Source: Owenia fusiformis (lineage: Eukaryota > Annelida > Polychaeta > Sabellida > Oweniidae). From it: a DNA stretch of 64,000 nucleotides. The stretch is taken from the NCBI GenBank assembly GCA_903813345.2, contig CAIIXF020000007.1, positions 18,957,564 through 19,021,563 of the forward strand, written 5' to 3'. Made by a program: the position numbers and the translations under genes. The notes beneath the pieces were generated by a model. It saw nothing but the letters and a program-made list of their open reading frames with translations, did no database searches and was not told where the DNA came from. Positions within the stretch are counted from its first letter, which is position 1. Every line of letters starts with the position of its first letter. Below, piece by piece: positions 11,952 to 23,300 of this stretch.

Positions 11952-12507
11952 TTGTAGCTTAATTGGTTATTCGTTTATTTCCATATGGTGAACTGCAAAA
12001 CAAAATTTAAAAATTAAAGCGACTATTATAGAGGCTATTTCCAAAGGTAACATGTCAATTATATTGTCAATGTATGTACAGTATATAAATAGATTAAGTG
12101 GACCGATTCATTTCATTTACCCTTATTTATATATGGTCACATTTGCTCCAATTACTGCAAATCGGAGCAAAATGTAACCATGGCATTAGTATGGTAAATC
12201 ACATTTAAAGACAACAATTACCAGGTCACAAGTCCATCTTCATTTTTAAGTTTCAATACTGTTTTATGAAACTTTAAACTGGTATAATGATGACATTTTG
12301 TAAAAAAATCTCCAAAAGGTGTGTGTGTGCCATTTCACTGTTCAAAAGCCAAAGTGTTCTATTTCAAAAATGAGTTATGGGAAATCATGTTTGAAAGTTT
12401 GATACTTAATAATTTTTTTCATATGAAACCCAGCTTATTGATGTTTCTACAACTGATTAATATTACTATAATCTCTGATATTGCAAAAAAATTAGAATTA
12501 TTTGATT
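11952..12507. other. Upstream region of PCS, no gene seen
   Basis: This is the likely 5' flank and untranslated leader of the minus-strand PCS gene. It is AT-rich with no clear core promoter motif I could assign. An open frame at 12321-12578 runs into the element beginning at 12508 and shows no family resemblance. Confidence 0.35.
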
Positions 12508-13302
12508 ACCGTATTCTCTCCAATAAACGCACAGTGCGTCTACCAAATTCTCCTGGAGGAGATCGATGTCTCAAATGACAAAATCCCCGGGGATTTGTGA
12601 AAAAAAAATTGGGCGATAATAGGGTGTTTCATGATTTTCCTCTTTAAAACTAGACTCACTCCAACTAGATAACATATTATCATACCTCTATGTTTTCCTC
12701 ATACATTTATCAATCTGCTGAATGTGTTTCCGTGGGTTAATTGGCATTATAATACGCATCAATATTGATGATAAACATCCACTCCCAATTGCTCCGAGCA
12801 GGCGCCATTTTGGAAATTGACACCGATACCTGAGTCAAAATCTAAAGGCTTCTTGTATCTGAATGGTCCTCATAGTTGGTGAAAATATGTTTTATTTCCA
12901 TATAATGCTACTTAACATTTATAAAGGATTGAATATTTGTTTGTGAAAGGGCAGAAGAATATTTATAGTTTGTTTATAAATCGGAACTCCCATGATGCAC
13001 TGCGAGTTTAAGTAATGGCGACGGGCCCGATTTAACGTTCATTGTAGCTTTTAACTCATCACTATAAGGTTATCATGAACGTAGTTATAGCTCATAAGGT
13101 TCCTTAGACACGTCTGTAACAGCATTATACTCACAAACGGCTCTATCGATAGCGGTAAGTGAATAATTCAATATTACCCTATTATCGCCCGCTCGAAAAA
13201 TTATATTTTTTTCTTGATTTTTGTTTTTCAAGTTGCCAGTCTTTCTTGGAAAAGTCGGGTGTGCGTTTATTGGAGTGTGTGCGTTAATAGAGATAATACG
13301 GT
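12508..13302. mobile_element. Terminal-inverted-repeat element, ~795 bp, non-autonomous
   Basis: The left end 'accgtattctctccaataaa' is inverted at the right end (13279-13302, 'agagataatacggt'). An inner inverted pair, 'gggcgataatagggt' near 12612 and 'accctattatcgccc' near 13174, extends the palindrome. The right subterminal region repeats 'gtgcgttta'/'gtgcgttaa'. No transposase is visible. A truncated relative is at 11410-11672. Confidence 0.7.
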
Positions 13303-14227
13303 AGTTTAAGTAAATATGGGAAGTGGAGAACAATTTCAGTCACTTTTGTCTTGAAGAGTTGACTTAGAACAAACTTGTATTGAGATAGAACAACTACACA
13401 ATTGGCAGGTGCTGACAGGTGTATATATTAACTTCATTTCATGAAACTTACCATCATTTCGTTCAGACAATTATGTTTAATTGCGATATAAAATACAAAA
13501 ATTGGCACTCTGGGAAAAACATAACTTTTGGATCAACCCTCGTAGATTTCAGACTATACAAGATATCATTTTTAACTTTTTCCAACCTGATATCATGCCA
13601 CACATTGTATCATCAATTACACTTACTTTCTTTCAGTTATTTATTCTTAATACTCAGTTCTATTTACCACACAAAATTAACACTACTATCTTAAGTTGAA
13701 AAATGTATAAGATATCATTTTATAAGGTTTTTACTACTGTCTTCAGTTAAAAAATAAAATATATATCATTTACATACTAGATATAGTAATACCATATAAG
13801 ATATCATATGTGTACAAGACTATAAAATATCACTTTTAACTTTGCATGTGATATCGTCATAAGTATCACCAATTAATTACACTGGTCATCTGTCATTTTT
13901 GATACTTTTACATTTTACCACACTAAATGAACACTACCGTCTTAATTCTAAAAACTAATTTATATGTAAGATCATATCTTCATTACATATATAAAACTGT
14001 ATATGGTATCATATTTTACCTAATTTCATCAAAATAAATTGAGTTTTTAAAAAAAAAGTATATATAGGCATTATATCAATATGCTTTTTTAATAAACTTT
14101 TATAAAATACTAAAGTCATTCCCCTCCAAAATGTGTGTCCCTTATGGAAGACAATGGAAGGTATCACAATAGATTTCAAACATTCATTTGTTGAATTTTG
14201 GCTATTTTCTGATGATTTGAACAGGTG
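13303..14227. other. AT-rich gene-free stretch with weak repetition
   Basis: Phrases such as 'aagatatcat', 'tttttaactttt' and 'caccaattaattacact' recur loosely between 13555 and 13990, suggesting a decayed tandem array. Open frames here are composition artefacts. Confidence 0.4.
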
Positions 14228-15068
14228 CATATGTTAGGTCAATGCATAAACTCCTGGAAAAGTACTCATGGAGAAGATAAAATATTTTGGACTTGAGACA
14301 GAGAATATGCAAACACCCAACCAACATGTTTTTTCTAAAATGTTGTCCTGAAATTCAGCCCTTTCCACCCCTTTTTTCAATGTTTGATGCATCAGTATGT
14401 TGCGTTTTGAGAAACGGTTAACCTCCTCAAAGGAAAATAGGTTTCATGCAGGGGTTTTAAAGGTATCAGTAATTTGGTGACCAAAGTTAACCTGAAAACA
14501 ATGGATTGCATGAGTTTTCCCTCAACATGGGAACAAGGAAAATATTTTTCCACTTAAAGGCAGAATCAGATCTATAGGGGGTGACAAAATTACAAGCAAT
14601 GTGCATAATTGACCTACCAATCAATTGCTTACAATATCTAATACAATATCTCCCAAAAAATTCACAATATGTTTTAAATTGGTAAAGTTATTAATGATTC
14701 AAAGTGCAAAAATGATTTCAATTCTCCCAAATAATAAGAATGGTAACCATTCTTATAGAAAAATAATACATTATTGTAAAAATCTTTCGTTTTCCTTGAA
14801 TAAAGTATGCACTTTTGTGATTTTTAGAAAATAGACATGACAAGGAATGACATGAGCCAAAAATATTCTAAAATTGAAACAATTTTTTGTTTAGCCTACT
14901 CGCTATCTCTGATTCTCTCTTTAATCCCAAATAAAATCATTTTTTCTTTTGAAAGGTTCGGAAAAAATCTGTTGGTTTGGGTGTTTGCACCTTCATGTCT
15001 TAAAGTCTCAAATTATTTTATCAACTCTTTGAGTACTTTTCCTGGAGTGAATGCATTAGCCTAACATA
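14228..15068. mobile_element. Fold-back element, ~840 bp
   Basis: Arms of about 125 bp face each other. The left arm contains 'atatgttaggtcaatgcat', 'ctggaaaagtactcatgg' and 'gcaaacacccaaccaaca'. The right arm carries their reverse complements at 14955-15068 with roughly 80% agreement. The central 600 bp is AT-rich with no gene. Confidence 0.7.
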
Positions 15069-15110
15069 TCGTCCCATTATTTCCACATTGTTATAACTCA
15101 CTTTTTACAG

Positions 15111-15740
15111 CTGTCTGGGCCACCATATACATGTAGAATATGCAGAGATATAACTTGATTCTCAATTGGCTGTCTGGGCCACCATATACATGTAGAATAT
15201 GCAGAGATATAACTTGATTCTCAATTGGCTGTCTGGGCCACCATATACATGTAGAATATGCAGAGATATAACTTGATTCTCAAGTGGCTGTCTGGGCCAC
15301 CATATACATGTAGAATATCTTGAGATATAACTTGATTTTCAAGTGGCTGTCTGGGCTACCATATACATGTAGAATATGCAGAGATATAACTTGATTCTGA
15401 AGTGGCTGTCTGGGCCACCATATACATGTAGAATATGCAGAGATATACCTTATTCTCAAGTGGCTGTCTGGGCCACTATATACATGTAGAATATGCAGAG
15501 ATATAACTTGATTCTCAATTGGCTGTCTGGGCCACTATATACATGTAGAATATGCAGAGATATAACTTGATTCTCAATTGGCTGTCTGGGCCACCATATA
15601 CATGTAGAATATGCAGAGATATAACTTGATTCTCAATTGGCTGTCTGGGCCACCATATACAAGTAGAATATGCAGAGATATAACTTGATTCTCAAGTGGC
15701 TGTCTGGGCCACCATATACATGTAGAATATGCAGAGATAC
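15111..15740. repeat. 59-bp minisatellite, about 10.6 copies
   Basis: The unit begins 'ctgtctgggccaccatatac' and contains 'atgtagaatatgcagagata' and 'taacttgattctcaattgg'. Starts fall every 59 bp (15111, 15170, 15229 and on). Copies are nearly identical, with a few substitutions (aattgg/aagtgg, ccacc/ccact). A decayed half unit near 15983-16035 suggests the array was once longer or was interrupted. Confidence 0.95.
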
Positions 15741-17304
15741 TGAGGAAAACAAGTTCTTATACATTATGTCATACAAATCAAATATGGAGGAAGTCCTGCA
15801 TTTCATTGACATGTGCTTTAAGAAAAGAAACCTATAACATTCAACCATTACAACACAATATCTTTGTAGATTAAGGTGACTGTATAAATGTAACTGTATC
15901 TGTAAATGTAGTTCGTATAATTGTAGTCTGGCCATGCCCTGATAACACAGTGGCCGTACGTGCCTTAATAAATTCTAAATTCTATAACTTGATTCTCAAT
16001 TGGCTGCTTGGGCTACTTTTGTATGTAGAATTCACAAACAGAATACCGTTATCAGCAAAGATAGATCAAAGGACGCAAATATGCCGTTTTATAACCTTAA
16101 CTTATAAATGAAATATAAAAAAAAAATGAATTGTTCTTTAAATGACACAACAAGGGTATAAGAGTAACAAACATTAAAATAACATTATAAATATACATTT
16201 TTTCGTTACTTTCGTTGCAAATAAGGCATTTTTGGCAAGAAAAATTCCCATACATGAAATTCGCGAGGATTTTTGACTTCTCTCATATATGGGCGCTCTT
16301 CGTAATGGGTTACAATGGGAATTTCAATTTCAATAGCACCCTGGGCACTTATTACTGTGAGTACAGTATAAAATATCACCAAAAGTTTGAACTTTACATG
16401 GGCCATTAGACAGATCTGCATGATGAGAATTTTTTGCAATTTTGAAAAGAAGACCGCTAATTTATGTAGTTATTCATTCATTCTAAAGAAAAATTAACAC
16501 TCAATATAAGTTAAGTGTTTAATTGGAATGAGTTACATTCATCTGAAAAAAGCACATAGCCATCAAAATGGTAGAAAGTGCAGTCTGACCTAAAGATAAT
16601 ATAATATGTCCTCACCTATATGCATAGCAATAAACAGCCAAGAAGGAAAATTGCATGAAAAGTAAAGTAACTTTGACATATTCTGTAAATAATATTTTTC
16701 ATTGACAATGTCATTTCAGTACACATACTCACAGAGGGCCAACACACACATATCCCATGCATAAAGAATTGCTGGGCAAAGTTCAGAACTTCACTCTAGA
16801 TAAACAGAGGTTTGAATAACACATGTAGATATTGTTTTACATGTTTACTATACTGTACCATACAGTCAGACAGAACTGGTAAGTCACTTTTACAATAAAT
16901 ATGTCTGAAATCTAAATCTATTAGTTTTATTCACTGCAAACGATGTTTAGAAAATTCATCTGTTCTAGCTGTATCAAAATGCATTTTTGTGACTGGGGAT
17001 TGACAAATAATAGATGTAGGAAGGAGGGAGGGGGGGATAGAGAGTTTGTTCCTCTATACACGGTGTATAGTAAATGTGATCAATAGCAAAGCAATCATCA
17101 TATATACATTGATAAATGTTTATACTGTGCTGAACAAAGTCATCTAAATAACGTACCAAGGAATGGGATTTGTGCACCCCTCCTTCTTCAAAGAGGGAAT
17201 TGTGCTTTACATGGGACACATTATATTACATTCTAAACATCTTAATTTTCAGATTTACATAACTGTATATCATTTTGGAGAGTACACTAATATCAGAAAA
17301 AGAA
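15741..17304. other. Intergenic stretch upstream of the USP gene
   Basis: Beyond the half minisatellite unit near 15990, I see no recognisable gene or repeat to about 17250. A splice acceptor-like 'aattttcag' at about 17243-17251 probably starts the first coding exon of the USP gene, so its transcription start lies further upstream. Confidence 0.4.
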
Positions 17305-20300
17305 ATGGCGTCAAAAACTGAGAATTCAAAATGTGTAGTAATTCCAGTCGATTCCAGTGATAATGCATCCAAGGCATTTGACTGTAAGTATTTGACTGTT
17401 CATTGTAATGATGTCACAACTCGAAATCAGCAACTCTATTGGAGAAACAAATCCCAACGCACATTGGATATCAAAATTTTCACCAATTCAAGCATTTGGG
17501 TGGCCATTTAGGAGTTTCAAAGGTACAAGTCATAAAGACAACAATACAATATTTGAGATCTAATTAAGAAATATAGACTGAAGAGCAGAGGTAATATCGT
17601 TGAGTATTACATACCTAGCGAAGCATTTGTATGGAAGTCAATGGGAAAGTTAGCGAGCTATATCCACCGATATTGCCCGATTACCCCGATATAGCCCGCT
17701 TACCTCGTTTTGATATTAGATTTCTTTAATAACCATGATAATATCATGACGTCACGTCATTGATACAAAGTAACCATGGGAACAAAGGCATGTAATACAT
17801 CAGTTATGTCACTATGACGTGAAATATGCCTTCGTTCTTGCCCAAATATAGAGCCTCCCAAGGTCGGCCTATATTGGGAGAACTCAGGCATATTTCACGT
17901 CATAGTGACATAACCTCTAAATACACACCACAGGGTGGCTTTGTATACAAGGCACAGACGTGAACAATATCGTACCTAAAACACAGCATTGTGGTCTTGT
18001 TGACCAAGAAAGCAAGATGGCCGCAGAAAAGTTAATCAGCTCTAGAACTTATCACTGTGTAACATATATGTAAAAATTTGAACGGTTTGGCTGGAAACCT
18101 GTAGACAAGTCTTGAAAGTGAAGATTTTAGGACGGAAAATCCAAAATGGCCACCTTAAGATTGACCCAGAATGCCCAAAAACTAATCAGTTCTTGACGTT
18201 GATATGTAGAAACATCCCTGAAAATTTCAGATGAATCCCTCTAATGGTTTGGCTGGAAACCTGTAGACAAGCTGAAAAGTGAGACGCTGCCCGCCGCCCG
18301 CCCGCCTGCCCGCCGCCCGTCAAGCTGACTACAATATCGTACCTTTTGTTAGGTACGATAAAAAAACCTCCTACCTCATACCCACCTACGTGGGACATGA
18401 TACAGTCATTGAAGGGTTCAAATTTAAAGATTTTTAAATCTCAAAATAGCTCTTATTTTTAACATTTCTACAATTCCGGCTTTTTTGCTTGACTAGCCGG
18501 ATGACACATCAATAAATAAAGGCATATGGGTGGATTGTAATATGTAATGACCCGAGGGCGCCCTTGGGGAATAACTAACTAACGACCGCGAGCATAGGTC
18601 AAACCAGCCAGACAAATAAATTGAGAGAAAGTGTGCTAAATTCGATGCCCCGATAGGGATTTGAACCCAGCTTGGCCATAATAGCAACTTGCTATCAAGG
18701 GTCATTACATTACTGCTAAACTGTAATATAGTCTATACTAGGCAGAGGGTAGTTTATAACAAGACTGCACGCAGGGTACTTCCTGACTGGATAGACTGAT
18801 GGACAGAGGGCTTCGCTATATACCTACAGAACTTCATTCATTGGGATAGTGAAGTAATCATACAGACCATACCTGCCAACCTACCGTAAATTTTTCGTTT
18901 TTTCCGTAAAAAATGACAAACTACCGTAAGAAAAAGCCATTTTTTTCCCGTAAAAATGCCCGTAAAAAAATCTACCGTATTTTTTCCTAAATCTACCGTA
19001 AATTTTTTTTTTAAAAACTTGTTTTTTCCATGAGAACGGCCGTAAAATCTACCGTAAATTTTTGAAAATCTACCGTAAATGTTTGGAAATCTACTGTATT
19101 TCTGCTAAAATCAACAGTATTTTTGTTCAAACTACCGTAAAATCTCCCGTTTTTGTTTGGAAATGCTTAAAATTGAAGTCTTTCTGTACTGTCCCTGTAA
19201 TAACCTTTACCAAACCGAATATAAGGTATCGGCAGGATATTGAATCGATTCAAAATTCTAAATCACATTCCCCGTCCGGGAAAGTCCATGAAGTTCGTAA
19301 ACAGACCGAAGAACGTTGTAGCTACGTTCATTCAGTTACATTATCACTCGTGCTGATTGCAGAATGTGACGATCACCAGAAAATTTTGAGCATGCTCTAA
19401 GTTCTGGAGGACCTACTCGTTCAAGTAGTTTCATGAAGTTTGTAACTGATCCAAAACGGTTCTTAATGGTTTCTTAGTACGTCAAATCCGTTCGTGCACA
19501 GTTTAAGCCCGTTTTCGAGAACGTAGTGAGAACTAGTTTGGTGTGATAACAGGGTTAACATACTGTTTTATTCATTAGTTTTTTAGAAATCTACTGCAAA
19601 AACTACCGCATTTTTTCAAAATCGACCGCAAAACTACTGCATTTTTTCAAATTTTTTCGCAAACTAGTTTTTTTAAATATACCGCAAAAACTACCGCATT
19701 TTTTCAAAATCTACCGTAAAAGTAACGCATCTTTTGCATATCTTCTGCAAAAGTACCGGTTTTTCAAAATATTACCGTAAAAACTACCGCATTTTTCGAA
19801 ATCTACCGTAAAACTACAGCATTTTTTCAAAATCTTCCACAAAACTACCCGTTTTTCAAAAAACTACCGTAAAAACTACCGCATTTTTTCAAAATATTAC
19901 CGTAAAAACTACCGCATTTTTCGAAATCTACCGTAAAACTACAGCATTTTTTCAAAATCTTCCACAAAACTACCGGTTTTTCAAAAAACTACCGTAAAAA
20001 CTACCGCATTTTTTCAAAATCTACCGTAAAACTACCGCATTTTTTCAGAATCTTCCGCAAAACTACCGATTTTTCAAAAAACTAGCGTAAAAAACTACCG
20101 TATTTTTAAAAATATACCGTAAAACTACCGCATTTTTTCTAAATCTTCCGAAAAACTACCGCTCTTTTAAAATTTCTACCACAAAATTACACTTTTTTCA
20201 AAAATCTACCCCAAACCTCTGAAACTACAGTATTTTTAAAAAATCTACCGCAAAAACTACCGTTTTTTAAGAAATTTTCCGCAAAAACTACCGTTTTTTA

Positions 20301-23300
20301 AAATCTACCGCAAAAACTACCGTTTTTTTTAAAAATCTACCGCAAAAACTACCGCATTTTTGTTGAAAAATACCGTAAAATCTACCGCATTTTGAAAAAA
20401 TCTACCGCAAAAATACAGCAATTTAAAAAAAATCTACCGCAAAATTTTGGTCTTAGGTTGGCAGGTATGCAGACAAACATGAAGAATCCATTGTTCTCTG
20501 AAATACATAAACAAGTTATAGCCTCAACTTGAACCTTGTTTAACAAATAATTATCAAACAGATGACCAGATGCCAGTTCTTGAAGGTCATAGTAGTTCAA
20601 CAATTGATAATAAACCAATATCATCAAATAAAATTGAAAGCACCTGCAGTGCAATAGATCATGATTATTTTGCTCATTTTTCATAAATAAGGCACTGCTA
20701 TACTAATTGCTTATGAATTTAAATACTGCACAAGTGCACACTATTTCTGAGTTTCCCCCAGATTTTTTTTACTTGCACTTGTACTAGAGTTTGAATAGAA
20801 AATGAATGCCAGCTATCTAACAGTGCATACAATTCCTCATTTGCTAATAATGGGCACTGCCATTTTCATAAATCATTGCTAAAGTTCCACAATTTTACAA
20901 GGTTAAAAAACATTATTTCTCCACTAGGGTATGTGTCTGAGATTCACAGACCAGGAGACAAAGTCCACCTACTACATGTCCACCAGCCTGTACTCACTGG
21001 ATACCAGGGATGGAAGTTCACAGGTAAGTATAGTTCACATGAGGATGTGTTACCTTGATTTTATTAATGAACTATGTAACTGAATCAATATTAAAAAGGA
21101 TTATCAATATATTTGTGTGTTTATTTCTTCTTCCAAACTAATTTAGATTATGTTTGTAATAAATTAAAATTCTACTGATTGCATTGATAGCTGGTTAACA
21201 CTTTGCATTAGAGCAATCAAAATTCTACTGATTAGGATTATATGTCTAGCTAATCAAAACTGATTGTGTTAAACTGATCAAAATTCTACTAATTAGGCTT
21301 ATACGTGTAGCTGATCAAAAATGATTGTGTTTAACTGATCAAAATTCTACTGATTATGCTTATACGTGTAGCTGATAAAAACTGATTGTGTTTAACTGAT
21401 CAAAATTCTACTGATTAGCCTTATATGTGTAGCTGATCAAAACTGATTGTGTTTAGCTGATCAAAATTGTACCATTCGCAGGTGAAGTTCATGACAGACT
21501 TGAACAGGAAAAGAAAAAAGTTATGACTTTACTCTCAGACTACAAAGCAAAACTGAAACAACACAAGGTAAAACAAGCCACAGGGTGAACAGAATCGCAC
21601 CCTTGAACAGAATACACTTTTCGGGATGGAAAATTCAAAATGGCCACCTTAACATTTACCCAGACTGCCTAAAAACTAATCAGTTCTAAACTTTCCATAG
21701 AAACATCTCTAAAATTTTAGGATGAATCCTTGAAACCTGTAAACAACCCTCAAGAGACACGTCTTAAGGTATTACTTCAGAGTGTATCAGCTTTTTTTCT
21801 ACCATTCAGATTTTCCTGAAAATAATCCTGGTAAAAGATATACTGATGTATTACAAAATATGTGAAAATTGGAAAGATTGACCATTTAGTTAGTTCTAAA
21901 AAATGTTTTCATTTAACATTGCTCTCAATGGAAAATTCTTTTTTATCGCACCCTAAGGTGCTATATTGTAATAATCAGTTTGCTGGGCGGTTGGGCGGGC
22001 GTGCGTCCCGAATAATCTTGTCTACAGGTTTCCAGCCAAACCATTTGAGGGATTCATTTGAAATTCTCAGGGATGTTTTTATCCATGAACATTTAGAACT
22101 GATTAGTTTTTCGGCATTCTGGATAAATGTTAAGGCGGCTATTTTGGATTTTCCGACCTAAAATCTTGTCTGTCAATGCTTGTCAACAGGTTACCAGCCA
22201 AACCGTTTGAGGGATTTGGCTGGAAACCTGTAGACAAGATTATTCGGGATGACCGCCTAACCGGCTGGCAAACTGATTACAATATAGCACCTTAGGGTGC
22301 GATAAAAATATCAAGTAGAAAGATATACAGTTACACGGATAGTTTTTCACTATGTTGTTCTTTTAGATTTCTTTTTAATGAAAAATGTTCATCATGTAGG
22401 TGCGTTATCATTCTTATTGATACCTGTATATTATTATTGACATTTACTCTTGATGTACATTGATGATAAAGACACTATTTCAGATAGAGGGTGATGCTCA
22501 TTATAAGATTAGCATGAACACAGGGGATGTAATTGTGGAGTTCTCTGAGGATGAAAATATAAAAGCTGACATAATTGTCATAGGATCTAGAGGATTAGGT
22601 AAGCTCTAAGGTCTGGTATTATTGTAATATGATCTAGGGCATTGTTTAAGGATCTAGAGAACTTGGTAAATTTAGGATTTACATTATCTTTAAAAGATCT
22701 GGGAAAACAAGTAAGCTTTAAAATTTAACATCATTGTAATATAATCTTTGGGACGAGATATGTTTCGGGGTCTAACATCATTGTGATAGGACCTAGGGGA
22801 CTAAGTAAGCTACAGGATCTTTATGATAGGATCTCTTGAGAAAGGGTAAGCTCTAAGTCCACCCGTGTAGCTCAGCGGTAGCGCAGGTACCTCTTACGCA
22901 ATAGGTCCCGGATTCGATCCCCGGTTCAGGCAAGACTAAATTTGCTTGTTTGCGTGAAGTACTTCAGGGTGTTTGACTGAGTGGTCCGCAACTCGTACAA
23001 AAGGCTGTGGTGTGTACTTGTATGTCTATGTATAAGTGCACATAAAAGAACACAGGGCTCCTTCAAGGAGGGGTTTCTGGGTCTTCCATGTTAATTACTT
23101 AAATTACGACCGTACATATACGGGACATACCCAAGAGGTATTGCTAACCTTCATTGGTGGTAAACAAAATACAATACAATATAGGGTCAAAGCTCCAATA
23201 TAAGGTCTAACATCATTGTGATAGGATCTATGGGACTACGTAAACTCAACTTGACATGTCTGACATTGGAGAGTTTAAGCTTTCAATGTTTTTCAATGTA

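Noticed and set aside
13419-13699. Two overlapping open frames
   Set aside because: Low-complexity AT-rich sequence with decayed tandem phrases; no start context or homology.
15111-15740. CRISPR-like array of regular repeats
   Set aside because: The 59-bp units abut with no unique spacers, and the setting is an intron-rich animal genome; it is a minisatellite.
18863-20474. Assigning the CTACCG element to Transib or RAG-like transposons because of the 5-bp duplication
   Set aside because: Its ends begin CATACCTG, not the CAC-type termini of those groups, and no transposase is present; the length of the duplication alone is not enough.
22858-22930. Functional tRNA gene
   Set aside because: A- and B-boxes are good, but the anticodon stem does not pair and a SINE body with an A-rich tail follows.
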